64,000 bases of DNA, from NCBI RefSeq assembly GCF_008124785.1, contig NZ_VNHU01000001.1:372001-436000 (forward strand). The letters run 5' to 3'. Below the pieces are notes generated by a model that worked only from the letters and a program-made list of their open reading frames with translations, searched no databases and had not been told where the DNA came from. How positions within the stretch are numbered: position 1 is the stretch's first letter; each line of letters starts with the position of its first letter. Positions 7,775-16,620 of this stretch are shown piece by piece. The position numbers and the translations under genes were made by a program. The stretch is from Aquimarina intermedia. Lineage in GTDB: Bacteria; Bacteroidota; Bacteroidia; Flavobacteriales; Flavobacteriaceae.

Positions 7775-8853
7775 TGGCAGATTTTTTTAAAAAGTCTTAT
7801 AGGTTCGCCCTAATGACTTCTTTATATATTACTCTATTGCTAACGCTCGTTCTGGGCGTTTTTTTATATTTCCGTTTGGAAATAGATTACATTGCTTTGT
7901 TAACTTTTGCTTTCAGTTGTTTCTGTATCTCATTTTTTGTAATTCAGTATAGAGCAGAACGGTTCATTTACAGGAGGGTTAAAGCGATTTATGATGAGGT
8001 AGAATTGTTAGACGTAGATGATATTGAAGGTACTCCGGTAACCACCAATATGGATACTTTAAAGAAGCAAGTTGAAAAATTTGCAAAATCACGCAAATCA
8101 GAAATTGAAACCTTGACGATACGTGAAGCCTATAGAAAAGAATTTCTTGGTAATGTTTCACATGAGCTAAAAACCCCATTATTTACCGTTCAAGGCTATA
8201 TTCTTACCTTGCTGGATGGAGCGATGAATAACAAGGAGATTTTAGAGAAATATTTAAGTCGCGCCAGTAAAGGGGTTGAGCGTTTGATTTATATTATAAA
8301 AGATCTGGATATGATCACCAAGCTCGAAACCGGTGATTTACATCTCAACTATGTTAATTTTGATATCGTAGAGTTGATTCAAAGTGTGTTTGATTTATTT
8401 GAAATGAAAGCTGCAAAAAAAAATATTCTCTTGGCTTTTGATAGGAGGTATACGCAGCCAATCATGGTTCATGCCGATAAAGAACGTATACAGCAAGTGG
8501 TGTCCAACCTGATTGTAAATTCAATCAAATATGGCAAAGAGGATGGCACCACCGAAGTGGGTATAGAGGATTTAATCAGAAACAAACTTATAGTACGTGT
8601 AACCGATAATGGGGAAGGAATTGCCCAACGGCATATCCCGCGATTATTTGAACGTTTCTATCGCGTAGATAAAAGTGGTTCTCGTAAAGAAGGAGGGTCG
8701 GGTCTTGGTTTGGCTATTGTCAAGCATATTATAGAAGCGCATCATGAACGTATTTATGTTGAAAGTGATTATCATGTTGGAAGCGAATTCTCATTTACGC
8801 TGGAAAAAGTGAAAAAGTTCCCCATAGTCAATGTCGGTACTAAAACTGCTTAA
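7774..8853 (+). CDS. phoR: PhoR-like membrane sensor histidine kinase
   Basis: This 359-residue kinase has two membrane helices close together (about residues 12-32 and 38-58) and almost no periplasmic loop, as in PhoR proteins that sense phosphate through the transporter and PhoU. The H box is FLGNVSHELKTPLF with His130, then the N box VSNLIVNSIKYG, G1 VTDNGEGI and G2 GGSGLGLAIVKHI. There is no PAS domain between membrane and kinase core. It is translationally coupled to the response regulator. The last 63 bases overlap, in antisense, the 3' end of the glycosyltransferase gene at 8791-9846. It could act on another OmpR regulator, but the context favours phosphate. Confidence 0.82.
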   Translation: MADFFKKSYRFALMTSLYITLLLTLVLGVFLYFRLEIDYIALLTFAFSCFCISFFVIQYRAERFIYRRVKAIYDEVELLDVDDIEGTPVTTNMDTLKKQVEKFAKSRKSEIETLTIREAYRKEFLGNVSHELKTPLFTVQGYILTLLDGAMNNKEILEKYLSRASKGVERLIYIIKDLDMITKLETGDLHLNYVNFDIVELIQSVFDLFEMKAAKKNILLAFDRRYTQPIMVHADKERIQQVVSNLIVNSIKYGKEDGTTEVGIEDLIRNKLIVRVTDNGEGIAQRHIPRLFERFYRVDKSGSRKEGGSGLGLAIVKHIIEAHHERIYVESDYHVGSEFSFTLEKVKKFPIVNVGTKTA

Positions 8854-9846
8854 CCCTTTATAAGAAGATAACTTATATAGCTCTTTCAAAGAGAAATCTT
8901 GCTGTTTACAACTGGACGCAATTTTATTGCTATTGAGACGATCAGCCAAATATTCTTGCTCAGACTGCCCCGGAGTAGGTATAAAAAATGCACGTTTGTT
9001 TAATTTGGCTAAATCCATGACCGTAGTGTAACCAGACCTCGAAATGATCAAACCGCTACTATTGATAGTGTTTTGTAAATTTTTCCCAGTCAAAAAATTG
9101 TGGACGGTTATGTTGTCTTTATGGTAAGTTTTATGCGTTTCCTCTATAAGTCCGCGGATGAAAACAATTCGTTTGTCACTTTGTGTAAATTCTTTAAATA
9201 ATTTATTTTCCAATAGCGTACGTTGAGGTTCGGGTCCGGATAATAAAACCATAATATCATATTCTTTTGGTAAGTCTTGATAGCAAAACCTGCTTAATGG
9301 ACCTAAATATGTAACGGGCAATTTTGCTTTTTTGGGATGTCCTAACACTCCACTTAGATTAGGAGAATCAGCCATATCGGGCACCCAACATACGTCAAAT
9401 TTTTTTATATATTTATTATGTATCTTAGTGCTCAACGCGGTTGTTTTTCCACTTAAAACAGTTAATTGGTGTGTAATAAAAACTGAAGGAACATTCCTGT
9501 GTCGTACTCCCAATCTGTTATCAGAAATGATACCATGATAATGATCTTTTGCAACAAGTTCTTCAATTGCTTTTTTCTCAGCTTTAATAGCGCGAACAAT
9601 TTTAGGACTATTAAGTACCATTTTTAATTTAAAAGTATTCGCCGTTTTGGAGTACTCAATATTGTAGGAAGGAAGCTCTTTAGTCTCTGTATCAGGAAAT
9701 TCTTTTTTTAAAAGATTTAGAGCAGCCCCATCAGATGCAATAACAGGAGTTAGCCCCTCTTTTATAAGTGCATTGATAATAGGAATGCACCGTGTGGCAT
9801 GACCCAGCCCCCAGTTGAGAGGAGCAATTAGAACTTTTTTCTTCAA
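8791..9846 (-). CDS. Glycosyltransferase-like protein (GT28/MurG-type fold)
   Basis: This 351-residue protein begins MKKKVLIAPLNWGLGHATRCIP, the glycine-rich N-terminal loop of GT-B transferases. Its C-terminal half carries LLSGPEPQRTLLE and IISRSGYTTVMDLAKLNK followed by IPTPGQSEQEYLA, matching the nucleotide-sugar site of GT28/MurG-like enzymes. It starts with TTG at 9846, and no in-frame ATG is nearby. The substrate is unknown. The family is widespread in Bacteroidota as a stand-alone gene. The gene converges on phoR with a 63-base coding overlap. Confidence 0.75.
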   Translation of the reverse strand: MKKKVLIAPLNWGLGHATRCIPIINALIKEGLTPVIASDGAALNLLKKEFPDTETKELPSYNIEYSKTANTFKLKMVLNSPKIVRAIKAEKKAIEELVAKDHYHGIISDNRLGVRHRNVPSVFITHQLTVLSGKTTALSTKIHNKYIKKFDVCWVPDMADSPNLSGVLGHPKKAKLPVTYLGPLSRFCYQDLPKEYDIMVLLSGPEPQRTLLENKLFKEFTQSDKRIVFIRGLIEETHKTYHKDNITVHNFLTGKNLQNTINSSGLIISRSGYTTVMDLAKLNKRAFFIPTPGQSEQEYLADRLNSNKIASSCKQQDFSLKELYKLSSYKGLSSFSTDIDYGELFHFFQRK

Positions 9847-10033
9847 AGTGCTTTCATTTAAGTGGTTAGTTCAATTTGTATTTATAAAAGTAAAGCTATA
9901 ATTGAATGCATATATTTCCTTAATTTTACCAAAAAATTAAGTTTACATGTCATTAGGTGCTCTTCAGAATATTTTCCTGTTTCTTTGAAAAAAACTTCTC
10001 GATAGCATAAACCTTTTTAATCAAAAAAATACA

Positions 10034-10708
10034 GTGGGTAGTAAGAATAAGCAGAAACGATTTAATGAAAATAAAACCTTTGAAAATGTAATTGAACCTT
10101 CCCGTTCAGAAGTTTTAGAAAATTCACTGGGATATAAAGGAGCTTGGAACAAAAAGTTTTTTAAAAATGACAATCCTATCATCCTAGAATTGGGTTGTGG
10201 AAAAGGTGAGTATACTGTTGCGCTTGCAAAGAAATTCCCAGACAGGAATTTTATAGGAATTGATATCAAAGGTGCTAGGTTTTGGAGAGGGGCTAAAACC
10301 GCAATTGAAGAAAAGATCACTAATGTAGCCTTTATTCGGACCCAAATTGAATTAGTCGATCATATTTTTGCAGAACACGAGGTTTCTGAGATATGGATAA
10401 CATTTCCGGATCCACAAATTAAATACAAGCGCACGAAGCATCGCATGACCAATCAAGTGTTCCTGGACCGCTATAAGACTATACTAACGCCTGATGGGCT
10501 TATGCATTTAAAAACGGACAGCGAGTTTATGCATGGATATACTTTAGGGTTGCTTCATGGTGCGGGACACGAAGTTTTGTATGCAAATCACGATGTATAT
10601 AAGCAGGCAGGAGCGCCCGAGGAAGTTACATCTGTTCAAACTTTTTATGAAAAACAATATCTGGAAAAGAATAAACCCATAACTTACATCCAGTTTAAGA
10701 TCTCTTAA
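10034..10708 (+). CDS. trmB: tRNA (guanine-N7)-methyltransferase
   Basis: This 224-residue SAM-dependent enzyme forms m7G46 in tRNA. Motif I is LELGCGKGEYTVALA, and the family signature EIWITFPDPQIK is followed by RTKHRMTNQVFL. The start is GTG at 10034 (MGSKNKQKRF). It heads a plus-strand run: the LysE-type gene begins 14 bases later and the alkyltransferase-like gene directly follows that. The length is normal for the family. Confidence 0.93.
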   Translation: MGSKNKQKRFNENKTFENVIEPSRSEVLENSLGYKGAWNKKFFKNDNPIILELGCGKGEYTVALAKKFPDRNFIGIDIKGARFWRGAKTAIEEKITNVAFIRTQIELVDHIFAEHEVSEIWITFPDPQIKYKRTKHRMTNQVFLDRYKTILTPDGLMHLKTDSEFMHGYTLGLLHGAGHEVLYANHDVYKQAGAPEEVTSVQTFYEKQYLEKNKPITYIQFKIS

Positions 10709-10721
10709 TTAAACTATATCC

Positions 10722-11348
10722 GTGGAGGCTACAAAACTTTTTTTAATTACTTTTTTTGCATCAATGGTTGGGGTTATACCGCCGGGTTTGATTAATATGA
10801 CGGTTGCCAGAACCTGTCTCGAGAAGGGTAAAAAGAACGGAATTCTGGTCGCTGTTGGAGCATCCTTAGTTGTTTTTGCACAAGCCTTGGTGGCTATCTT
10901 ATTAGCAAAATATATTTTTTTCAATCCCTTTGTGAGAACTATGTTATTGCGAACCGGAGCAGTGATTTTTTTATTATTAGCGGTTTATTTTTTTGTCAAA
11001 GCCAGACAACGCCGAACTAAGATTAAAGTTCGTAGCAACGATGATACACGCAGTTTCTTAAAAGGTGTGATGATGTCTGCTATCAACGTTTTGCCAATTC
11101 CATATTTTTGCGCTATTGCTGCAGGAATGAGCGTGAGTGGAAATATAGATTATGATTATATTGAGATCGTCTCATTTGTACTTGCTGCTGGATTAGGAAC
11201 ATTTGTTACACTATATTTATATGTACTTTCTTTTTTAAAGATTGAAACAAAAACTGAATCTATCACAAAATACTCCAACTATTTTATGGGTGTTTTAATG
11301 CTTATATTAGTGATAATAACGATGGTGAGAATTGTTTACACCTGGTAG
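10722..11348 (+). CDS. LysE-family amino-acid exporter
   Basis: This 208-residue protein has about six membrane helices and the LysE/RhtB N-terminal signature FFASMVGVIPPGLINMTVA. A basic cytoplasmic loop (KARQRRTKIKVRSND) lies mid-protein. Members export amino acids or small metabolites, and the substrate is not predictable. The start is GTG at 10722. It abuts the next gene, with the TAG stop immediately followed by ATG, so the genes are probably cotranscribed with trmB. Confidence 0.85.
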   Translation: MEATKLFLITFFASMVGVIPPGLINMTVARTCLEKGKKNGILVAVGASLVVFAQALVAILLAKYIFFNPFVRTMLLRTGAVIFLLLAVYFFVKARQRRTKIKVRSNDDTRSFLKGVMMSAINVLPIPYFCAIAAGMSVSGNIDYDYIEIVSFVLAAGLGTFVTLYLYVLSFLKIETKTESITKYSNYFMGVLMLILVIITMVRIVYTW

Positions 11349-11678
11349 ATGGCTACAAATGATAATTTTTTCGAACGGGTATACGACGTAGCAAAAAAAA
11401 TTCCTTACGGTCGAGTAACTACGTATGGCGCGATTGCAAATTTTTTGGGTGCTAAGCAAAGCGCACGAATGGTAGGTTGGGCTATGAATGCCTCTGCTAA
11501 ACATGAAGATATCCCAGCACATCGTGTGGTCAATCGAGTCGGGTTATTATCCGGAAAACATCATTTTGAAGGTACCTCTGTGATGCAACAACTGTTAGAA
11601 GCCGAAGGTATACAAATCGAAGATCATAAAGTAGTAGATTTTGAAGCCCACCTTTGGGATCCGGCGAAACACCTATAA
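11349..11678 (+). CDS. Alkyltransferase-like protein (ATL, MGMT fold without active Cys)
   Basis: This 109-residue protein matches the DNA-binding domain of O6-alkylguanine-DNA alkyltransferase: VAKKIPYGRVTTYGAIAN, then SARMVGWAMN with the Arg finger. The PCHR motif that carries the acceptor Cys reads PAHRV, with Ala57 in place of Cys. By analogy with alkyltransferase-like proteins, it should bind O6-alkylguanine without repairing it and hand the lesion to nucleotide excision repair. The start abuts the LysE gene stop. Confidence 0.88.
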   Translation: MATNDNFFERVYDVAKKIPYGRVTTYGAIANFLGAKQSARMVGWAMNASAKHEDIPAHRVVNRVGLLSGKHHFEGTSVMQQLLEAEGIQIEDHKVVDFEAHLWDPAKHL

Positions 11679-11846
11679 TTACTACAGATTTTTCAGGTGA
11701 ACAATTAAGATTTGAAAGACAATCGTCTTCAATTATGATGATATAAATCATTTCAATTTTCTGCCTTCTTATTTTCAACTTTTCAAGGTATCTTTGTGCG
11801 ATCATTACGACTCATCTTAAAATGAGTACATATTAAAGGATCAAAA

Positions 11847-12986
11847 ATGAAGTTAGAGAAAGAAGCAATACTGAAAGCCTTAAAAACTATAACTGTAGCA
11901 GGAGAGGGAAAGAACATGGTAGAAAGCGGAGCGATCACCAACGTAATTACTTTCGGAGATGAAGTGGTGGTGGATATGACGCTTGCTACTCCGGCCCTGC
12001 ATATTAGAAAACGTGCTGAAGTTGATGTGATGAAGGTGATTCACGAAAAAGTGTATGAAAAAGCAAAAGTCAAAGTTAATGTAAAAGTTGAGGCGGCAGC
12101 TGCAAAAGCAGAAGTCCCGAAGATAAAAGGGAATCCAATCCCCGGGATTAAGAATATTGTGGCGGTAGCCTCAGGAAAAGGGGGAGTAGGTAAATCTACA
12201 GTTACTGCAAATCTAGCAGTTACTTTAGCCAAAATGGGATTTAAGGTAGGCTTGTTAGATGCCGATATTTACGGACCGTCTGCACCGATAATGTTTGATG
12301 TAGAGCGGGAGCGTCCACTATCTGTTAAAGTTGGTAATGCATCAAAAATGAAACCCGTTGAGAGTTATGGAGTTAAAATACTTTCTATTGGGTTTTTTAC
12401 ACAACCTGATCAGGCCGTCGTTTGGAGAGGTCCTATGGCAGCAAAAGCACTAAACCAAATGATTTTTGACGCAGCTTGGGGTGAATTAGACTTTTTATTA
12501 GTTGATTTACCTCCGGGAACAGGTGATATACACTTGTCTATCATGCAGTCGCTTCCCATCACAGGGGCGGTAGTGGTAAGCACGCCTCAAAATGTGGCAC
12601 TCGCCGATGCTCGTAAAGGAGTTGCGATGTTTCAACAAGAAAGTATAAGTGTACCGGTATTAGGTATTATCCAAAACATGGCGTATTTTACACCAGAAGA
12701 GTTACCGGAAAACAAGTACTATCTTTTTGGTAAAGATGGCGCTAAAAATCTAGCTGAAGATTTAAATGTGCCATTTTTAGGAGATCTTCCGTTAGTACAG
12801 AGTATTCGAGAGGCAGGAGATGTAGGGAGACCAGCAGCTTTACAAACAGCTACGCCTCTAGAAAAAGCCTTCGAAGAAATGACACGTAATGTGGTACAAG
12901 AAGTGGTGAATAGAAACGAGTCTTTACCACCAACCGAAGCGATTAAAATAACTACCATGGCAGGTTGTTCTGCTGTAAAAAAATAG
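11847..12986 (+). CDS. Mrp/ApbC-family P-loop ATPase, Fe-S cluster carrier
   Basis: This 379-residue protein has an N-terminal DUF59/MIP18-like domain (residues 1-80), a low-complexity Lys/Ala linker, then the Mrp ATPase domain. The deviant Walker A motif SGKGGVGKST lies near residue 109, with LLDADIYGPSAP and FLLVDLPPGTGD after it. The usual C-terminal CxxC is absent: NMAYFTPEELPENKYY stands where NMSxFxCPxC is expected. Lone cysteines occur only elsewhere, for example near the end (AGCSAVKK). It probably assembles or carries Fe-S clusters. It lies three bases before nfu, and that pairing supports the role. Confidence 0.9.
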   Translation: MKLEKEAILKALKTITVAGEGKNMVESGAITNVITFGDEVVVDMTLATPALHIRKRAEVDVMKVIHEKVYEKAKVKVNVKVEAAAAKAEVPKIKGNPIPGIKNIVAVASGKGGVGKSTVTANLAVTLAKMGFKVGLLDADIYGPSAPIMFDVERERPLSVKVGNASKMKPVESYGVKILSIGFFTQPDQAVVWRGPMAAKALNQMIFDAAWGELDFLLVDLPPGTGDIHLSIMQSLPITGAVVVSTPQNVALADARKGVAMFQQESISVPVLGIIQNMAYFTPEELPENKYYLFGKDGAKNLAEDLNVPFLGDLPLVQSIREAGDVGRPAALQTATPLEKAFEEMTRNVVQEVVNRNESLPPTEAIKITTMAGCSAVKK

Positions 12987-12989
12987 ATC

Positions 12990-13229
12990 ATGACATCGCA
13001 AGAAATAAAACTAAATGTAGAAAAAGCGCTTGACGAAATACGTCCTTTTTTAAGAAGTGATGGTGGAGACATTGAGTTAGTGAGTATTGAAGAGGATAAG
13101 ATTGTCAAAGTTCAATTACAAGGGGCTTGTGTAGGATGTAGTGTAAATCAAATGACGCTGAAATCGGGTGTGGAGATGACGATTAAAAAATACGCTCCCC
13201 AAATAGAACAAGTGCTTAGCATCGAATAA
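12990..13229 (+). CDS. NifU C-terminal domain Fe-S scaffold (Nfu)
   Basis: This 79-residue stand-alone Nfu domain carries the cluster-binding CxxC in QGACVGCSVNQMTL, preceded by RPFLRSDGGDIELV. It carries or assembles 4Fe-4S clusters in the cytoplasm. Only three bases separate it from the Mrp gene, so the two form a translationally close pair. It converges with the metallophosphoesterase gene, whose stop lies five bases away. Confidence 0.93.
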   Translation: MTSQEIKLNVEKALDEIRPFLRSDGGDIELVSIEEDKIVKVQLQGACVGCSVNQMTLKSGVEMTIKKYAPQIEQVLSIE

Positions 13230-13234
13230 GGTTG

Positions 13235-14134
13235 CTATTTTTTAAATTCTTTTAATTTTTGAGGTCCTTCTAACGGAATTCGGACGATTTTTAAAACACC
13301 ATCATCCGTTGTTGCTATTTGCCATTTAATTAAGGTGATGGCTCCGTTTTCAATTTCCATCCCCGTAATCGATCTTGGATGCACACAACTACCTGCATTG
13401 AATAAAGCTGGTTCTCCGACTTCTGGAAATCTCGGTCTGTGGGTGTGCCCAATCATTGTAAATTGATTAGTGTTGGCTCTAATCCAGCGTTTAAAACGAC
13501 GTTCCACTTTTATGGTTTCTTTATAGTTTTTTGCAGGACTGGTGGGATCTGCTATACCAATAACCTGTAGCGGTCTCCATAAGATTCTGACCAAAAAACG
13601 ATGAAATCGCCAGCCAACATAATTCATGAATTCGGCTTGATGCCCATGTACCAAAAATAATTCTTGTAAAGTTTCGGTATGTTGTAAACGTACCGCCTCA
13701 TGATATTTAATGTTTGGAAACAGCGGCATCTTTCGATTTAATTTTCGATCAAAATATGCGTGTAGATGTTTTTTTATATAATCAGGATCACGATACACCA
13801 TGTCGTGATTTCCCCAGATCATTACCAATCTGCGTTCGAGATGAAATTTTTTAAGCAGTTGAAACACATTTTCATGCGCTCTAAAAATAGTGTCAAACCT
13901 ACGATTTTCCCATAATTCATCCCCATCACCTAATTCACAATACACAAAGTTTTCTTTGTAATAATATTTTAGGGCATGGGTATAAATATTGCGATTGTTT
14001 GAAAACTCATCGGCAAAACTATTATCCCCTCGATGACAATCACTAAAAACAATAAATTTAGAGGTATCATCAAAAGGAAGTATTGGTGCATTGATGAACG
14101 CACGGTTTATACGGGATTGAGAAGAAAAAACCAT
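13235..14134 (-). CDS. Calcineurin-like metallophosphoesterase
   Basis: This 299-residue protein shows the metallophosphatase motifs in order: FSDCHRGD near residue 31, GDGDELWENRRF near 70, WGNHDMVYR near 106, HGHQAEF near 183 and IGHTHRPRFPE near 227. These ligate a dinuclear metal centre. It resembles UDP-2,3-diacylglucosamine hydrolase-like and Ser/Thr phosphatase-like members, but the substrate is unknown. No signal peptide is visible. The basic stretch around residues 195-225 is longer than in minimal enzymes. Confidence 0.82.
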   Translation of the reverse strand: MVFSSQSRINRAFINAPILPFDDTSKFIVFSDCHRGDNSFADEFSNNRNIYTHALKYYYKENFVYCELGDGDELWENRRFDTIFRAHENVFQLLKKFHLERRLVMIWGNHDMVYRDPDYIKKHLHAYFDRKLNRKMPLFPNIKYHEAVRLQHTETLQELFLVHGHQAEFMNYVGWRFHRFLVRILWRPLQVIGIADPTSPAKNYKETIKVERRFKRWIRANTNQFTMIGHTHRPRFPEVGEPALFNAGSCVHPRSITGMEIENGAITLIKWQIATTDDGVLKIVRIPLEGPQKLKEFKK

Positions 14135-14337
14135 AGTTAATCCTTTGATTTAAAGGTTTCGGAAATTTAGTAAAAGCTAAGATCAGATGAAAGCTTCAAA
14201 AGTTAAGGGGAAATTAATATTTTATCTTAATATATTCTAAAAATAAAGAGGTAATACATGGTTTTCACATAATATTAATGATTTCCAAGCTTCATGTTCT
14301 TTATCTTGCAGTACATTAACTAAAAACTATTCAAATT

Positions 14338-14490
14338 ATGAAAATTAGAGATGAAGACGACAATACGTCTGAAGATTATATTATCCAAGACAATAAAAAA
14401 ACACGCGTAGGTACTACGATAATCGTGGTGACTTTGGTAGTTCTTATTGTAGGAATTATAATATCAGGAATATATTTTGAATTTCTATAA
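14338..14490 (+). CDS. Small single-helix membrane protein
   Basis: This is a 50-residue frame starting at the ATG at 14338. The N-terminus is acidic and polar (MKIRDEDDNTSED), then comes KKTR and one membrane helix (VGTTIIVVTLVVLIVGIIIS), ending YFEFL. The composition and positive-inside border look like a genuine small membrane protein. A stretch of 23 bases separates it from the next gene. No known family is recognised. Confidence 0.5.
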   Translation: MKIRDEDDNTSEDYIIQDNKKTRVGTTIIVVTLVVLIVGIIISGIYFEFL

Positions 14491-14513
14491 GCTGCTGCTA
14501 AAAGCAACTATGT

Positions 14514-15086
14514 ATGTTACTCATTAAAATTTTAGTGCTTAGTATGATTCATATTATTCCTTCATCAATTGAGGAAGAAGCGATGATCGCGTTGTCGCAT
14601 TATCCTGAGCTGCGTGATACCCCTATAGAATTTAAATTTACCGATAAAGTCAGGAAGTCTACCATGCAGGCTCAGCCTACTTGGGGAAGTTTTTTTAGAA
14701 CAAAGAAAAATCGAAAATATATAATTTTGATGAGTCGGCGGTTTAATATTGAAGGAGAAAACTTTTTGATAACTGATGTGCCATCCGAAGTTCTGATTGG
14801 TTGGTTAGGGCATGAGCTGGGGCATGTAATGGATTACAGAGAAAGATCCTCTGCCGGAATGCTAATTTTTGGATTTAAATACTTGTTTTCTCAACGTCAC
14901 ATTCAAGAAGTAGAACGAACTGCTGATACGTATGCTGTGCGACACGGCATGGGTCAGTATATTATTGCTACTAAAAACTTTATTTTAGAACATACAAGTT
15001 TATCAGATACGTATAAAAACAGGATAAAACGACTCTACTTATCACCTGAAGAAATCATGCAATTGATAGAAGAAAAAACAGACTGA
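14514..15086 (+). CDS. Putative zinc metallopeptidase-like protein (HELGH motif)
   Basis: This 190-residue protein contains GHELGHVMDYR, an HExxH zinc site with His100 and His104. About 30 residues later EVERTADTYAV supplies a likely third Glu ligand and the helix seen in M48/gluzincin peptidases. A hydrophobic segment (SAGMLIFGFKYLF) between them could touch the membrane. It is much shorter than typical M48 enzymes. No signal peptide is convincing, and the start could also be the Met at residue 11 (MIHIIPSS). The substrate is unknown. It converges on the GH3 gene, with abutting stops and a shared terminator. Confidence 0.6.
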   Translation: MLLIKILVLSMIHIIPSSIEEEAMIALSHYPELRDTPIEFKFTDKVRKSTMQAQPTWGSFFRTKKNRKYIILMSRRFNIEGENFLITDVPSEVLIGWLGHELGHVMDYRERSSAGMLIFGFKYLFSQRHIQEVERTADTYAVRHGMGQYIIATKNFILEHTSLSDTYKNRIKRLYLSPEEIMQLIEEKTD

Positions 15087-15106
15087 TTAAACAGTCTGCT
15101 TTTCTT
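15077..15106. terminator. Bidirectional terminator spanning two stop codons
   Basis: CAGACTG (15079-15085) pairs with CAGTCTG (15092-15098). An A-run precedes and a T-rich run follows, so it can act in both directions. The stop codons of the converging genes (15084-15086 plus strand, 15087-15089 minus strand) lie inside the hairpin. Confidence 0.75.
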
Positions 15107-16616
15107 TTATAAAACGTTCCCATTCTCCAAATTTTTCTTCTCCCATGACGCGCTCCATTTTGACCTGGCCGCCTTTCTTTTTATTTTTCTCATTCCAGTC
15201 ATAGAATAATGCAGGATCAATAGATGTAACCTTAATTCCTTTAAGGGCTTTGGATCGTGCAACTCTATAATTCTTATTGGCTGTTTGTAACGACTTGTCA
15301 AGGAATTGTGCCAGTACATCATTGTCCACGTCGGTTTTCGTTCCCAGATACCAAGAGTGATAAAATTCATCGTCGATGCGGACTGCTGCTAACGTAAATT
15401 CTGGAACTTCCAGGTTAAATTTCTCTTCCAGTTCTTGTATAGCGGTATTCATTTTATTTACGGACAGCTGAGACCCCACAACATTGAGAAAAAATTTTGT
15501 TCTACCGGTAATTTTTATTTCTGATCTATCCAGATCCGTGAATTCAATAGTATCACCTATCAAGTATCGCCAGGCACCAGAAACGGTGCTAATTAATAAT
15601 ACATAGTCTTGATGCAATTGCACGTCTTTAAGGCCAATAGATGGGGCATCTTGCGTGATGGATCCGTCTTGATTGATATACTCTGGTTTAAAAGGGACGA
15701 ACTCAAAATAAATTCCGTTATCCGTAATCAATCGCATAGAAGTTGTCTCGGGACGCTCCTGATACGCCATAAATCCTTCGGAAGCCAGATAGGTATCAAT
15801 AACTGTTATGGGATGTCTTAGAAGCGAATTGAAGCTTTTTTCGTATGGCTGAAAGGCTACGCCTCCCGAGGTGTATACTTGCAGATTGGGCCAAATATCG
15901 TGGATGGTTTCTAGTTTATGATAGTTGATCACCTCTTGCATCATAAGCTCCATCCAAGAAGGAATGCCACTAAGTGCACCAATATCCCACTGTTCGGCAT
16001 TTTTTGCTATTTCGGAGACACGTTCGTCCCAATCATCAATTTTTGCGATATTTTCTCCCGGTTTATAATAGTTTCTAAACCAATTAGGGATATTGCTAGC
16101 GCTGATACCGCTAATCTCACCCTCAAGATGATCTTCTTTTTCTGTCAAATCTGTTGAGCTACCCAGCATCATGATATCTTTTTCAAAAAAATCTGCAGGT
16201 AGATCAAAGTTTGACAATGCGCTAACTTGCTTGATACCTGCACTGCGTATAGCTTCAATCATTGCTTCGGTAACCGGAATACGTTTACTGGTTTTTCCTG
16301 TAGTTCCAGAGCTTAAAGCAAAATAGGGAGGTCTTCCCGGCCAGGTGATATCACTTTCACCATCATGTAATTTACTCCACCATTGTTCGCTAATTGTATG
16401 ATAATCAAAATAAGGAATGGCCTTAGCAAAAAGCTTAGCAGGGTCCTCAGCGTTAAGAATGTCCTCAAACTTATAGTGTCTTCCAAAAGCAGTGTTCTTT
16501 GCCGTAGAAAGTAAATCTTGTAATACCTCTTGTTGCGCCTCAACTGCATTTTTTTCCGGAGTTAATGCATCTTTTAGGTGAATAGCACCTTTTATTATGG
16601 ATCCTAGAACAGCCAT
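15087..16616 (-). CDS. GH3-family (auxin-responsive-promoter type) adenylating protein
   Basis: This 509-residue protein belongs to the GH3 branch of the ANL adenylating superfamily. The P-loop FALSSGTTGKTSKRIPVT lies near residue 100, IDTYLASEGFMAYQ is the family's second motif, and YLIGDTIEFTDL with ITGRTKFFLNVVG marks the hinge region. Plant GH3 proteins conjugate amino acids to hormone carboxylates. In Bacteroidota the substrate is unknown. It is the third gene of a tight operon behind DUF2254 and DUF2652 proteins, with only four bases after the DUF2652 gene. That suggests a shared but undefined pathway. Confidence 0.88.
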   Translation of the reverse strand: MAVLGSIIKGAIHLKDALTPEKNAVEAQQEVLQDLLSTAKNTAFGRHYKFEDILNAEDPAKLFAKAIPYFDYHTISEQWWSKLHDGESDITWPGRPPYFALSSGTTGKTSKRIPVTEAMIEAIRSAGIKQVSALSNFDLPADFFEKDIMMLGSSTDLTEKEDHLEGEISGISASNIPNWFRNYYKPGENIAKIDDWDERVSEIAKNAEQWDIGALSGIPSWMELMMQEVINYHKLETIHDIWPNLQVYTSGGVAFQPYEKSFNSLLRHPITVIDTYLASEGFMAYQERPETTSMRLITDNGIYFEFVPFKPEYINQDGSITQDAPSIGLKDVQLHQDYVLLISTVSGAWRYLIGDTIEFTDLDRSEIKITGRTKFFLNVVGSQLSVNKMNTAIQELEEKFNLEVPEFTLAAVRIDDEFYHSWYLGTKTDVDNDVLAQFLDKSLQTANKNYRVARSKALKGIKVTSIDPALFYDWNEKNKKKGGQVKMERVMGEEKFGEWERFIKEKQTV

Positions 16617-16620
16617 GATT

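Noticed and set aside
13998..14337. Search for a regulatory RNA upstream of the small membrane protein
   Set aside because: The gap is AT-rich with no stable fold, and part of it is the metallophosphoesterase coding region.
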